Below, piece after piece: positions 45,832-56,057 of a DNA stretch of 64,000 nucleotides. The DNA comes from Fidelibacterota bacterium SCGC AAA003-L08 (GTDB lineage: Bacteria; Fidelibacterota; Marinisomatia; SCGC-AAA003-L08; D37C17), in assembly GCA_000405805.1 (NCBI GenBank), contig ASPJ01000001.1, forward strand, positions 62,001-126,000, in the 5' to 3' direction. The notes beneath the pieces were generated by a model. That model made no database searches. It was not told where the DNA came from and saw only the letters and a program-made list of their open reading frames with translations. How positions within the stretch are numbered: the first letter of the stretch is position 1; each line of letters opens with the position of its first letter. A program made the position numbers and the translations under genes.

Positions 45832-46749
45832 TTGAATAATATCAATCTAATTACAGTCTTAGGACCAACTGCAACAGGAAAAACGAATTTAGCTGTTAAT
45901 ATTGCACAGCACATTCCATCTGAAATAATCTCTGCAGATTCACGACAGATATATAAAGGAATGGATATCGGTACAGGTAAAGACTTAGCCGAATATAGTG
46001 TTAATGGAGAATTAACTCCATACCATTTAATTGATATTATTAATCCCAGCGAAGATTATAGTGTATATACATTCCAAAGAGAATTTCATAAGATATATAA
46101 TAATATTTCAAAGAAGAATAAAATACCCATACTCTGCGGTGGAACAGGTCTTTATATAGAATCAGTGCTTCTTAACTATGAAATGTCGGATATAAAGCCT
46201 AATCAACGTTTAAGAGAAGATTTGGAGAAGTTATCTAAGGATGAACTGCTAATTCTTTTCAAGGATATTAATCCAAAGGCAAGTAAAGTCTGGAAATGTG
46301 ATACTAAACAGCGGATAATTAGAGGAATCGAAATAGCATCATCAAAAGATTCAAGTAGATCTAATAAAAGTCAATCTAGATTAGATTTATCAAAAACTAT
46401 AGTCTTAGGGATTAAAATGGGAAGAGATAGAATAAGAGAAAGAATTACAGATAGATTAGAGTATAGGCTTAATAATGGAATGATTGAAGAGGTTAATCAA
46501 TTACTATTTAATAATGTCCTGACATTTGAAAGGCTAAACTATTTTGGTCTAGAATATAAATATATTGGATATTATTTGAATAAAAAAATATCATATGATG
46601 AGATGTTCTCTAAATTGAACACCGCAATCCACAAGTTTGCTAAAAAACAAATGACATTTTTCAGACGTATGGAGAAAAGAGGTATTAATATTAACTGGAT
46701 AAAAAATGGAAATCTAGAAGAAGCTTTAGATATAATTAATTCAAAGTAA
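45832..46749 (+). CDS. miaA: tRNA dimethylallyltransferase
   Basis: MiaA adds dimethylallyl to A37 of tRNAs that read codons starting with U. The 305-residue protein has the P-loop LGPTATGKT, the signature SADSRQIYKGMDIGTGK, PYHLIDIINPSEDYSVYTFQ, the catalytic-region CGGTGLYIES and the C-terminal AKKQMTFFRRM. The start is TTG at 45832; the P-loop begins nine residues later, as in most MiaA proteins, and no ATG lies at a better place. It is divergent from the FakA-FakB fusion (57 bp between starts) and its last 14 bp overlap the convergent metalloprotease gene. Confidence 0.95.
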   Translation: MNNINLITVLGPTATGKTNLAVNIAQHIPSEIISADSRQIYKGMDIGTGKDLAEYSVNGELTPYHLIDIINPSEDYSVYTFQREFHKIYNNISKKNKIPILCGGTGLYIESVLLNYEMSDIKPNQRLREDLEKLSKDELLILFKDINPKASKVWKCDTKQRIIRGIEIASSKDSSRSNKSQSRLDLSKTIVLGIKMGRDRIRERITDRLEYRLNNGMIEEVNQLLFNNVLTFERLNYFGLEYKYIGYYLNKKISYDEMFSKLNTAIHKFAKKQMTFFRRMEKRGININWIKNGNLEEALDIINSK

Positions 46750-49363
46750 CATGTGCCTGATGAGCTGATTTTATTTTATGCAGACATTCAACATAGTGTG
46801 TGTTAGTATCCTCATCTAGTGAGTCATTATTAATAGAAAAATATAATTTAGTAGATATTTTATTTAGACTCTTTCTAGAAATTGCAACAGCATCATTAGG
46901 GAATTTATTTTCCTTATCTAGCATAATATAAATTAATATTTTAAGATGATTTTTTTGCAAGTTTCTTCTAAAACTATCTACATTTTCTTTTAATTCAATC
47001 TCATTCCATATCATTGTAGAAGTTGTTTCAAATAGCTCATTTAAAGTAAACTTATTTGTATCATCCCCAAATCGTATTTCATTATCCTGAACTCGTTGTA
47101 ATATTCTTGGATCAAAAAGTCTATACAATACATTTGAGTGAATTTGGTTAACCAAATTATGTATAGGAATTGCAAGCTGTCTTGTCCCCCAGCGTTCCAT
47201 AGTTGAATATCTTTCAGGAGCTAATTTATTTAATAATTCTGGAGGAAAATAAAATGGATCAGAAGAAAATATATTTTTATTTAAAAATTTTAATGCTTTT
47301 CTCTGGTCATCTGCAGGGATAACATTTAAAGGAGTTTCTTCAGTTTCTCCAACATGATGTCGACTGTGTTCTATTCCACCTATAAATTTTGAAACGTTAC
47401 GACCAGCTTTATAATACTCATATATACCTTCATAAAATATGCTTCTAATTTTAGGATATCTTTCTCCGTCATTTTCAAAGGTATCAAGTAATTTATCCCA
47501 AAAATCCTGGACGAGTGAAAGTTGTTTATCAAAATAATCAATCGGATTACTTGATAAATCTCTTCCACTAGTACAGTACGGGTCTATGCTCCTTGATCCA
47601 TATGAGTCTTCATCAGTACAATATACATATAATGGGTTTGTTGATTTACTAGCAATATTATCTAGAAATTCATTTTCAGAAATATCAGAATCAGGAGGTA
47701 TTTCAGAATATGCATATTCAATAGCCCAATAATCATAAGGTCCAGGGGTTGTTTGATAAAAATTATGGCCTCCATCCATTAAATTAATTCCATTATAATC
47801 CATTACAGATCCAACTGGACCATGAACACTTACAAAATCTGGGTTACTAATTTGTTCGAGGCTATAAATGGAACTTGCTTTAAAATTATGACGTAAGCCA
47901 AGTGTATGACCAACTTCATGCATTATTAAGTCAACTATACCATCATGAATATATTCATCTAATATTTTTTTCTTATCTACTTGAGGAATATTTAATAATT
48001 CAAAACTTGAATACCATGCAAATGCCATTTCATGCATCATGTTTTTTGCATAATCACAATTATGGTTGTTATCGTAGTTTTCTTGATCTATTAACTTTAT
48101 ATACTCATCATAACTCTCAGCTGTCATTGGCTCGAGGAATTCTCCAAATTCAGTGTAGAAGAATCTTATAAAGTCTGCACTTATTCTAATATCAGCATCA
48201 TAAATTTCTCCGGTGAATGGGTCAGCTCTTGATGGACCAACAGCTATTCCATCTCCAGGCTGAATAAGCCAGCGAATAGTACTATACCGCACATCTGCAG
48301 GGTCCCAATCTGCATCATCAGGCATTTGTTTTACTACAACAGCATTTTTAAAACCAATAGCTTCATAGGCTTGATTCCATGCTAATACTCCTTCTTTAAT
48401 AGATTCTCTAAATTCAACAGGGATTGTATTTTCAAGCCAGAACACAATAGGTTTAATTGGTTCAGAGAGTGTTAGGTTGGGATTTTTTTTCTTCAAATCC
48501 CATCTATTAACATACCTAACATAAGGAGAGTCAGTCAAAATATCAGTATAGTCTTGATAAATAGTTTGGAAATATCCAACACGGTCATCTGCTAATCGTG
48601 GAGAATAGTCATTTTCTGGTAATGCAACTAAACTATAATGATATGTATATGTTATATTCCTTGAATCAGCCAGAGTGTATATGTAGACTCCTTTAGTCTT
48701 ATAATGTAAATCAATTTTAAGTTCTGTATTTAATTCAAAAGACTTTATATCCGTTAAAAAGCTATTTGTTTTATCAAATGTAGCTCGAGGACCAGATATT
48801 CCAGGATAATCAAAAGCGAATAATTTATTTGCATCAATTAATATTGCACCAGTTTCAAGGTGAGGTTCTCCTTTAGTTTTTACAGATCGAATGATTGAAT
48901 CTGGGAGTTGGTTTTTTAGAGCTTTTGAAGAAGGAGCATCATCAGATCGAAATTTTACATTCTTTTCCATAATTCGAACAAGAGATCCATTTTTTTCAAA
49001 ATAAAAAGGATATTCTCCTTGCATAGACACTCCATGGAACCAGGCTCCATCACCTGTTTCTCTTGTGATATTTATAGTATAAAGTATATTGAATTGTTCT
49101 GGAAGCAATTCCATATAAATCTCATTCTTTTCACTATTTCTATAAAAAGTAAATAACCCCTCGATTTTTTCAAAATCTTTAATAATATTTTCAAATAAAT
49201 TTTTATCTTCTTTCTTTGGAATTGAAGTTACTTTTTTAACTTCATGGACTTTCTTTTTAGATTTTTCTTTTAAAAATTCAATATCCAATGGCTTGTAAGG
49301 ATCAGATAACAAAAATCCTACCATAGATATAAATATAGTAATATTTTTTAATATATTTTTCAT
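46736..49363 (-). CDS. Exported zinc metalloprotease of the DUF5117/DUF4953 type
   Basis: From the ATG at 49363 the protein has 875 residues with a signal peptide (MKNILKNITIFISMVGFLLS). The zinc site HEVGHTLGLRHNFKAS has the metzincin-like HExxHxxGxxH form, followed by SVMDYN as a Met-turn-like segment. The upstream region with RYVNRWDLKKKN and WNQAYEAIGFKNAVVV and the downstream GGIEHSRHHVG are typical of the large zinc-dependent metalloproteases annotated with DUF5117, DUF5118 and DUF4953, common in Bacteroidota and relatives. The substrate is unknown; location is periplasm or outside. An in-frame ATG at 49405 would add 14 non-signal residues. It overlaps miaA by 14 bp. Confidence 0.88.
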   Translation of the reverse strand: MKNILKNITIFISMVGFLLSDPYKPLDIEFLKEKSKKKVHEVKKVTSIPKKEDKNLFENIIKDFEKIEGLFTFYRNSEKNEIYMELLPEQFNILYTINITRETGDGAWFHGVSMQGEYPFYFEKNGSLVRIMEKNVKFRSDDAPSSKALKNQLPDSIIRSVKTKGEPHLETGAILIDANKLFAFDYPGISGPRATFDKTNSFLTDIKSFELNTELKIDLHYKTKGVYIYTLADSRNITYTYHYSLVALPENDYSPRLADDRVGYFQTIYQDYTDILTDSPYVRYVNRWDLKKKNPNLTLSEPIKPIVFWLENTIPVEFRESIKEGVLAWNQAYEAIGFKNAVVVKQMPDDADWDPADVRYSTIRWLIQPGDGIAVGPSRADPFTGEIYDADIRISADFIRFFYTEFGEFLEPMTAESYDEYIKLIDQENYDNNHNCDYAKNMMHEMAFAWYSSFELLNIPQVDKKKILDEYIHDGIVDLIMHEVGHTLGLRHNFKASSIYSLEQISNPDFVSVHGPVGSVMDYNGINLMDGGHNFYQTTPGPYDYWAIEYAYSEIPPDSDISENEFLDNIASKSTNPLYVYCTDEDSYGSRSIDPYCTSGRDLSSNPIDYFDKQLSLVQDFWDKLLDTFENDGERYPKIRSIFYEGIYEYYKAGRNVSKFIGGIEHSRHHVGETEETPLNVIPADDQRKALKFLNKNIFSSDPFYFPPELLNKLAPERYSTMERWGTRQLAIPIHNLVNQIHSNVLYRLFDPRILQRVQDNEIRFGDDTNKFTLNELFETTSTMIWNEIELKENVDSFRRNLQKNHLKILIYIMLDKENKFPNDAVAISRKSLNKISTKLYFSINNDSLDEDTNTHYVECLHKIKSAHQAHVTLN

Positions 49364-49436
49364 TTCAGCCGTTTTATTTTGAATAAATGGAACATTAAAA
49401 TACAACGAATAGAATAATAATTAGAAAAGTTTTTAT

Positions 49437-50705
49437 TTATAATTTTATTATTTGGTTTCTTCCAGGTCCAGTTGATATGATTTTAATGGGTGTATTTATA
49501 AACTCTGATATAAAGTTTATGTATATTTTAGTTTTATCAGGAAGCTCATCAAATGTTTCTATCCCAGTAGTTGGTGTTCGCCACCCTTCAAATGTAGTAT
49601 ATATAGGTTCAACATTATCTAAGTTATGCAAAACTTCAGAAAATGCTTTTGTCGTTTGATTATTTATTTTATATCCAGTGCAAAATTTAATACTATCAAA
49701 ATTATCTAGAATATCCAGCTTAGTTAGTGCGATTTCAGTAAAGCCATTTACAAGCGAACTATATTTTGCAGCTACTCCATCAAACCATCCGCATCTTCGA
49801 GGTCTACCAGTTGTTGCTCCATATTCTTTCCCAATATCCTGTAATTTTTTTCCATCTTCATCAAATAGTTCTGTTGGAAAAGGGCCTTCGCCAACTCGAG
49901 TTGTATATGCCTTCAATATGCCTACAATATTATCTACTTTAGTCATGGGTAATCCTAGACCCGTAGATATCCCGCTTGAAGATGCGTTCGATGAAGTAAC
50001 ATAAGGGTAAGTTCCATGATCAATATCAAGTAATGTGCCCTGTGCACCTTCAATCAAAATATTATCTCCATTCTGTGATTGGTTATGAATTATAGTAAAT
50101 GTATCAGAAACATACTGAGATACATCTTTACAACATTCCATGAATCCTACAAGCTGTTCTTTGATTTTTAAAATTTCAGAATCATCAAATTTATAGGTAT
50201 TCAATGCTTTACTCAAGGATGTTTCGATCTTATTTTTTAATTTTTGTTCATCTAGCAAGTCTAATGCTCTAATTCCAACTCTATCATATTTATTAACATA
50301 TGTAGGTCCTATGCCTCTACCCGTAGTACCAATTTTCTTTTCTGTAATAGATTCTTGGTAACAATCAATAGATTTATGAATAGGGGTGACAATATGAGCA
50401 TTAAGAGCAAGAAATATTTTATTATCAATTGACACACCATGACTTTTAACCATATTTATTTCTTCTACTAAAGCAATAGGATCCACTACCATCCCATTTC
50501 CCAATATACATTTACAATCTTTTCTTAATATTCCAGAAGGGATTTGGTGTAAAACTAATTTTGAATCATTATAATATACAGTATGACCAGCATTTGCGCC
50601 TCCTTGATATCGTGCTACAATATGAGAATTCTGGCTTAATAAATCAACAATTTTACCTTTTCCTTCATCTCCCCATTGTCCACCAATAATTGCTTTTATA
50701 GACAT
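49437..50705 (-). CDS. purA: Adenylosuccinate synthetase
   Basis: PurA joins IMP and aspartate with GTP to make adenylosuccinate in AMP synthesis. The 422-residue protein has the N-terminal GTP loop IIGGQWGDEGKGKIVDLL, NAGHTVYYN, the TTGRGIGPTYVNKYDR signature, EGAQGTLLDIDHGTYPYVTSS and the base-recognition segment TKLDILD. I start at the ATG at 50705, which follows AAGGAG with six bases between, not at an in-frame ATG at 50756 inside secF. The gene begins one base after the secF stop, so purA is co-transcribed with secDF, an arrangement I take as simple packing. Confidence 0.96.
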   Translation of the reverse strand: MSIKAIIGGQWGDEGKGKIVDLLSQNSHIVARYQGGANAGHTVYYNDSKLVLHQIPSGILRKDCKCILGNGMVVDPIALVEEINMVKSHGVSIDNKIFLALNAHIVTPIHKSIDCYQESITEKKIGTTGRGIGPTYVNKYDRVGIRALDLLDEQKLKNKIETSLSKALNTYKFDDSEILKIKEQLVGFMECCKDVSQYVSDTFTIIHNQSQNGDNILIEGAQGTLLDIDHGTYPYVTSSNASSSGISTGLGLPMTKVDNIVGILKAYTTRVGEGPFPTELFDEDGKKLQDIGKEYGATTGRPRRCGWFDGVAAKYSSLVNGFTEIALTKLDILDNFDSIKFCTGYKINNQTTKAFSEVLHNLDNVEPIYTTFEGWRTPTTGIETFDELPDKTKIYINFISEFINTPIKIISTGPGRNQIIKL

Positions 50706-50706
50706 A

Positions 50707-51672
50707 TCAAACTCCTTCTTCCAGATATTCTTCTGTATCTTTTTTTCGTATTTCAAAATATTTCATAACAGGACTTGCAATAAAAACTGATGAATAAGTA
50801 CCTACAATTACACCGATTATAAGTGCAAAAGCAAAATCTTTTAAAACACTACCTCCAAAAACAAATAGTGTTGTTACAGCAAGCAATGTAGTAAATGATG
50901 TAATTATAGTTCGATTTAAAGTTGCATTTAAAGATTTATTAATAATATCATCAATAGGATCACCCGAATATTTATCTTTAGTTTCTCTCAGACGATCAAA
51001 AACGACTATGGTATCATTAAGAGAGTATCCTAATATTGTTAAAAATGCTGCAACAATTTTTAAGCTAAGAGGAATATCGAGAATAGAAAAAATTCCCAGG
51101 GTAATAAGCATGTCATGCACTAAGGCTGCAAGGCTTCCATAAGCATAAAATCTATCAAATCGAAATGATATATAAATAGTGATTAAAATAAGAGCAATTC
51201 CAATAGCTTTGAATGCATCTGATTTTAACTCAGAACCTATTTTTGGTCCAATAGCTTCAGAAGCTTCTTCATTATAAGCGCTGATTACTTTTTTCAATAT
51301 CCTATGAATATAGATATAGGGATTCTCATCAGTTAAAGATGGTTTTAAAGGTGGAATTGTGATTGCAATTGTATGAGGAGCTCCAATTATTTTTATTTCT
51401 ATATCTTTAATGTTTTCTTTGATAAATTCATTACGTACATCTGCAATATTTATTTCATAAGGCTCTTCATCATCGTCCCATTTTCCATTATTATTAGAGT
51501 CTATATATTTTGTTATTTGAATTTGATGACCACCCGTAAAATCAATAGATAAACTTGGTCCGCCCTTATATATTAATGATATAATTCCAGACACAATCAA
51601 TATCCCTGAAATCATAAATGCATATTTAGTTTTATCTACGAAGTTAATATTAATATTCTTAAGAAATGCCAT
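50707..51672 (-). CDS. secF: Protein translocase subunit SecF
   Basis: SecF with SecD uses the proton motive force to help complete Sec-dependent export. The 321-residue protein has an N-terminal helix, the periplasmic domain opening SIDFTGGHQIQI, and five more helices in the C-terminal half. These include YISFRFDRFYAYGSLAALVHD and LGYSLNDTIVVFDRLRE, with the Asp residues conserved in the family, and ALNATLNRTIITSFTTLLAV. The start directly follows the secD stop with no gap. A short insertion in the periplasmic domain (YIDSNNNGKWDDDEEPYEI) looks calcium-loop-like and is unusual. Confidence 0.95.
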   Translation of the reverse strand: MAFLKNININFVDKTKYAFMISGILIVSGIISLIYKGGPSLSIDFTGGHQIQITKYIDSNNNGKWDDDEEPYEINIADVRNEFIKENIKDIEIKIIGAPHTIAITIPPLKPSLTDENPYIYIHRILKKVISAYNEEASEAIGPKIGSELKSDAFKAIGIALILITIYISFRFDRFYAYGSLAALVHDMLITLGIFSILDIPLSLKIVAAFLTILGYSLNDTIVVFDRLRETKDKYSGDPIDDIINKSLNATLNRTIITSFTTLLAVTTLFVFGGSVLKDFAFALIIGVIVGTYSSVFIASPVMKYFEIRKKDTEEYLEEGV

Positions 51673-53511
51673 CTATATGGAACTCTTATTATCAGATTTT
51701 AATCTTATAAAATCAAAATGGGGGAAACTTAGGAATATAGTTTTTGTAACAAATATTGCAGTAAACATAGAGCATAGTATTCCAATTCCCAATGTTATTG
51801 CGAAACCTTTTATAGGACCAGATCCAACTCCTGCAAGTACAACTGCTGCAATTAAAGTTGTAAGGTTTGCATCAAGAATAGTTACCAGAGCTCGCTGATA
51901 AGCTGATTGAATAGCTGATTGAATTGTTTTATTTACTTTTAGTTCTTCTTTAATTCTTTCAAAAATAATCACATTTGCATCTACAGCCATTCCAATAGTC
52001 AATATTAAGCCAGCAATACCAGGGAGGGTCAGTGTAACCATCAGATCATCATCAACCCACCCAAACATAGCAAGTATAGCTATAATGATAATGAGATTCA
52101 TAAACATAGCTATGCTTGCAACTAAACCAGCAAGTTTATAATAGATTGACATAAATAGAACTACTAGAATCAAACCAATTATTATAGATTTTTTCCCTGC
52201 TTCCATTGAGTCATTGCCTAGAGACGGCCCTATATGAGCATATTGTCCGACTTTGATTGGTTGCATTTCTCCAGCAGAAAGAACATTTACAATATCTTCT
52301 GCTTCTTTAAATGTTGAGAGACCACTAATCTGAGTTCTTCCATTAGGAATTCTATTTTTAATAGAAGGAGTCATATATACTTCATCTTCTAATATAATAG
52401 CTACTTGTGAACCAATATTATTTCCAGTTGTACGACGCCATTTTTTAGCACCTTCATTGGTTAATTCCATATCAATAACATATCTCCCTGTGTGTCTCAT
52501 TTCAGGGGGAGCTGTATTAACCTGAGATTTTTTTAAATCACCACCAGATATTTCGGACCCATCTTTTGATTGAACATAATAGAGCATTTTATATTTTATA
52601 GAATATTTATCATTGCTAGCCATTTCAAATTTATTTCCCCATATAAATTCTCCTGAATAGTCATTGGTTTTAGTAATTATTTTTTGGATATTTTTATTGC
52701 GGAGGAGTTCTTTCACATGTTTGATGCGTAATGAATCAACTGCAATAATACCAAGGTCAGTATATTCTGGATAATCACTAAATATGTTATAATTAGATAG
52801 AACAGTATCTTTTTTTGATTCTAAGTAATCATCAATATCAGCGACTATTTTTCTTGTTTTCTCTGTTTTTCTCAATAGTCGTAATTCCATTGTCCCAGTT
52901 TTCTTAATTAATTTTAGAACTCTTTCTAAATCGGTAACTCCAGCTAATTCAATAATTATTCTATTTTTGCCAGATCGCTGTATATTTGGGTCCCCAAGGC
53001 CAGTATTATTAATTCGAGCTGTCAAAATATTTATGGCATTATCTAAAGCACGATTTTTTTCATCCCTTAATATCTCTAATATATCTGAATTTGAAATTTC
53101 TGAATTTCTTTTTGCATTTATGTAATTTCCATAAAATTTTATTAATTCAAGATTCTCTTTTTCAATTTCATTCTCAAACACTTCGAAAAAATTATTTTTA
53201 TTTGATATATTATTTGATTTTTCTATAATAGATTCCAATTTCTCTGGATATATGTCAGTTTTATTAGATTTAAAATAGATAGATTTCAATAATGCAGGGA
53301 TATCAGATTCAAGCGTAAGAGATATTCCCCCTGTCAAATCAAGTCCAAGAGAAAGCGCTTTTTTTTTCAAATCATTTTGTTCACTAACTGAGTAGAAATC
53401 TTCGAATTGTTTATTATCGATAGAGTAAAATTTATATGTAGGGTATAATATATAGCACGATGCTAAGATTACTGCAAAAATAATTATAAACCGATACAGC
53501 AGATTGTTCAT
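51673..53511 (-). CDS. secD: Protein translocase subunit SecD
   Basis: The 612-residue protein has an N-terminal helix (about 8-25), then the family motif LGLDLTGGISLTLE. The large periplasmic domain (P1) holds ILTARINNTGLGDPNIQRSG and RIIIELAGV, and six membrane segments fill the C-terminal 200 residues with TLPGIAGLILTIGMAVDANVI and FERIKEEL. Length and motifs match SecD. It heads a minus-strand unit secD-secF-purA with no spacing. A 153-bp AT-rich gap separates it from the divergent parA. Confidence 0.95.
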   Translation of the reverse strand: MNNLLYRFIIIFAVILASCYILYPTYKFYSIDNKQFEDFYSVSEQNDLKKKALSLGLDLTGGISLTLESDIPALLKSIYFKSNKTDIYPEKLESIIEKSNNISNKNNFFEVFENEIEKENLELIKFYGNYINAKRNSEISNSDILEILRDEKNRALDNAINILTARINNTGLGDPNIQRSGKNRIIIELAGVTDLERVLKLIKKTGTMELRLLRKTEKTRKIVADIDDYLESKKDTVLSNYNIFSDYPEYTDLGIIAVDSLRIKHVKELLRNKNIQKIITKTNDYSGEFIWGNKFEMASNDKYSIKYKMLYYVQSKDGSEISGGDLKKSQVNTAPPEMRHTGRYVIDMELTNEGAKKWRRTTGNNIGSQVAIILEDEVYMTPSIKNRIPNGRTQISGLSTFKEAEDIVNVLSAGEMQPIKVGQYAHIGPSLGNDSMEAGKKSIIIGLILVVLFMSIYYKLAGLVASIAMFMNLIIIIAILAMFGWVDDDLMVTLTLPGIAGLILTIGMAVDANVIIFERIKEELKVNKTIQSAIQSAYQRALVTILDANLTTLIAAVVLAGVGSGPIKGFAITLGIGILCSMFTAIFVTKTIFLSFPHFDFIRLKSDNKSSI

Positions 53512-53664
53512 TTATCTTATAATATTGATATCTTTAGTTGATTTGATTATTTTTTAAAAAAAATACTTTTTAAATTTAACATTAAAGAAAATCTAATCAA
53601 AAACAATGTTTCATTATTTTTAGGAATTGTTTTATTATTACATTAAATTTCTTTTCTGTTCAAT

Positions 53665-54441
53665 ATGAAATTATTTAATTCAAAGACAATTGCAATTGCA
53701 AATCAAAAAGGAGGAGTTGGCAAAACAACTACTGCAGTTAACCTAGCTGCATATTTGTCAATTACAGAAACTCCAATACTTTTAATTGATATGGATCCTC
53801 AAGCAAATGCAACATCAGGTTTAGGCATTGAAATTGATAATAAATCTAAAACTATTTATGATGCAATTATTGATAACGCCAGCGTTGATAAATGTATACA
53901 TAAAACGAATTTAAAATATCTAGATATTATTCCTTCAACATATTCTTTAGTAGGCGCGGAGATTGAATTAGTTCCTCAGATGAAACGCGAAGATAGATTG
54001 AAAAATGTAATTAATCAACTCCAAGGTAAATACAAATATATTATAATAGATAGTGCTCCATCTTTAGGTCTTTTAACATTAAATGTGCTATCTGCATCAA
54101 ATTCTGTAATCATTCCAGTGCAATGTGAATATTATGCATTAGAAGGATTATCACAGTTATTAAATACAATTAGATTAGTTCAAAAACATTTGAATAAAGA
54201 TTTGTTTATTGAAGGAATATTAATTACTATGTATGATAATCGGCTGAATTTATCTAAGCAGGTTTTACAGGAAGTAAGCGAATATTTTGATGATAAAGTT
54301 TATAAAACATTAATTAAAAGAAATGTTAGATTAGGAGAAGCTCCCAGTCATGGTATGCCCATACTATTATATGATGCCTCATCAGTAGGAGCTCAAAATT
54401 ATATGGAATTAGCATCGGAGATATTAGAAAAAAATGAATAA
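53665..54441 (+). CDS. parA: Chromosome partitioning ATPase ParA (Soj)
   Basis: The 258-residue protein is a deviant-Walker ParA/Soj ATPase: KGGVGKTTTAVNLAA (P-loop with the signature Lys), LIDMDPQANATSGLG (Walker A' region), IIDSAPSLGLLTLN (Walker B) and PVQCEYYALEGLSQLL. It lacks the N-terminal DNA-binding domain of plasmid type Ia ParA, so it is the chromosomal type. It works with ParB at parS sites to segregate origins. parB starts inside its last 8 bp. Together with the downstream morphology genes this marks a cell-cycle locus, often near the origin. Confidence 0.95.
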   Translation: MKLFNSKTIAIANQKGGVGKTTTAVNLAAYLSITETPILLIDMDPQANATSGLGIEIDNKSKTIYDAIIDNASVDKCIHKTNLKYLDIIPSTYSLVGAEIELVPQMKREDRLKNVINQLQGKYKYIIIDSAPSLGLLTLNVLSASNSVIIPVQCEYYALEGLSQLLNTIRLVQKHLNKDLFIEGILITMYDNRLNLSKQVLQEVSEYFDDKVYKTLIKRNVRLGEAPSHGMPILLYDASSVGAQNYMELASEILEKNE

Positions 54442-55294
54442 TAGATTAGGCAAAGGAATTGAAGCATTAATAAACTCTAAAAATTTAGATGATAGAGGAT
54501 ACATTGATGGTTTTGTAAATATTAACAAAATCAAGACAAATCCAAATCAGCCGCGGAAATATTTTAATCAGAAATCATTAGATAAGCTGGTAGAGTCAAT
54601 CAAAGAAAAAGGCATATTACAGCCAATAGCTATCAAGTCCATAGATGATGATTACTTTGAATTAATAGCGGGAGAAAGAAGATTAAGAGCTGCTAAGATA
54701 TTAAAATTAGAAACAGTTCCTGCCTATATCATTAAAGTAGATTCTGAGGTTGAAAAATTAGAATTAGCATTAATTGAGAATATTCAGAGGAATGATTTAA
54801 ATGCAATTGAAGAAGCTGAAGCATATAATCTTCTAAAAAATAAATATAATTTAACACATAAAGAAATTGCTAAAAGAGTTGGTAAAAGTAGAACGGAAAT
54901 AACTCGAACATTAGAACTTATTAAATTACCAAATAATATAAAAGATGCGTTGATTGAAAATTCTAATGATTCTACATTCCCATTTACAAGAGGTCATGCG
55001 AGAACAATACTCATATTAAAAGATTCAATTAAGATTCAGGCTTTATATCAACGTATTGTTAAAGAAAAGTTATCTGTAAGAAAAACGGAACAATTAGTTA
55101 AAAAGGTCAATAAAAATTTAACACCTCCAGAACGTAAAACAATTAAAAATATACTAAAAGAAGAGAATAGCCTGTCTAGAGTTTTAGCAACTAAAGTAGA
55201 AGTGTCAAGTAGCAGGAAATATATAAAAATTCATTTTAAATCAGAGAAGGATAAAGTCAGAATCATTGATATTATAGCTTCATCCAAAAAATGA
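54434..55294 (+). CDS. parB: Chromosome partitioning protein ParB (Spo0J)
   Basis: The 286-residue protein has the N-terminal LGKGIEALI motif, the CTP-binding ParB/Srx domain (INKIKTNPNQPRKYF, then the GERRLRAAKIL motif), a central helix-turn-helix (LTHKEIAKRVGKSRTEITRTLELIKLP written in parts) and FTRGHARTILIL. A short C-terminal dimerisation domain follows. ParB spreads from parS as a CTP-dependent clamp and recruits SMC and ParA. The start overlaps parA by 8 bp. I did not find a convincing parS sequence in the window. Confidence 0.95.
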   Translation: MNNRLGKGIEALINSKNLDDRGYIDGFVNINKIKTNPNQPRKYFNQKSLDKLVESIKEKGILQPIAIKSIDDDYFELIAGERRLRAAKILKLETVPAYIIKVDSEVEKLELALIENIQRNDLNAIEEAEAYNLLKNKYNLTHKEIAKRVGKSRTEITRTLELIKLPNNIKDALIENSNDSTFPFTRGHARTILILKDSIKIQALYQRIVKEKLSVRKTEQLVKKVNKNLTPPERKTIKNILKEENSLSRVLATKVEVSSSRKYIKIHFKSEKDKVRIIDIIASSKK

Positions 55295-55352
55295 AATAAA
55301 AATCTTTGCAAGGCATTTCATTTAGTGCCTAAATTTATACTTCCAATAGCGT

Positions 55353-56057
55353 ATGAAAAATAAATATTACAACATATTTTTTACATCAGAGAGAGATGGT
55401 CAAGGACGAAACTTTAGACTTACAAACTATTCGTTATATTTAGGAATATTTGCTTGTGTAGTCATGGTTATATTTTCATATATAGGATTTTCATATATAG
55501 TTGGTCAGGACAAATTATCTCAAGAATTAAAAGAACTGCGTCAATATAAAAAAGCTGTAGAGCCTATGTTGATTCGCCAGGGTATTAAAAAAGAAATAGT
55601 TAAATCTAATAATTTAGAACAATTAGTGATTGATTATGTTATGGCGAATAAATTGCCTTATCCTGAAGATCCGCCAGTAGATGGAATTGTTACTAAAGGA
55701 ATTATCAAAAGTGATGGTAATATAATATATTCAGGTATAGATATAGCTTCAGAATCAAAAAATAATATAAAATCTCCTTTAGCAGGTGAAGTTGAATTTT
55801 TAGGTCATGATGAGGACCTAGGTAATTATATTATTTTGAAGCATGATAATAATTTTAAAACAATTTATGGCTATCTGCATTCTACATTAGTAAAGCCTGG
55901 AGAAATAATAGATAAAGGGAAAATTATAGCTCAGGTGGGGGCAAGTGCTAATGATGAAAATCCCCATTTATATTTTGAAATTAGGAATGGAGACATAATT
56001 ATAGACCCTAGAAATTTAATAATTGATTATAAGGAGAATGATGTTTCAATCAGATAA
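55353..56057 (+). CDS. Membrane-anchored degenerate LytM (M23) protein, EnvC/NlpD-like
   Basis: The 234-residue protein has a membrane helix (about 27-50), a short coiled region (about 52-72) and a C-terminal LytM domain (about 122-222). In active M23 enzymes the motifs are HxGxD, YAHL and HLH. Here they read Y126SGID130, YGY174L and H205LY207, so three of the metal or catalytic histidines are Tyr. The domain should not bind zinc normally. Degenerate LytM proteins such as EnvC and NlpD activate amidases, so a regulatory role in cell-wall cleavage is likely. It lies 58 bp after parB and overlaps the bactofilin gene by 17 bp. Confidence 0.88.
   Translation: MKNKYYNIFFTSERDGQGRNFRLTNYSLYLGIFACVVMVIFSYIGFSYIVGQDKLSQELKELRQYKKAVEPMLIRQGIKKEIVKSNNLEQLVIDYVMANKLPYPEDPPVDGIVTKGIIKSDGNIIYSGIDIASESKNNIKSPLAGEVEFLGHDEDLGNYIILKHDNNFKTIYGYLHSTLVKPGEIIDKGKIIAQVGASANDENPHLYFEIRNGDIIIDPRNLIIDYKENDVSIR

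Noticed and set aside
53512..53664. Possible origin or parS site between secD and parA
   Set aside because: Only a half-site TGTTTCA (53607-53613) and an 8-bp inverted repeat TTTGATTA/TAATCAAA in AT-rich sequence; no full parS palindrome and no DnaA-box cluster.
55310..55330. Weak hairpin AGGCA-TGCCT after parB
   Set aside because: Only 5 bp of stem with a 10-base loop and a broken T-tract; too weak to call a terminator.
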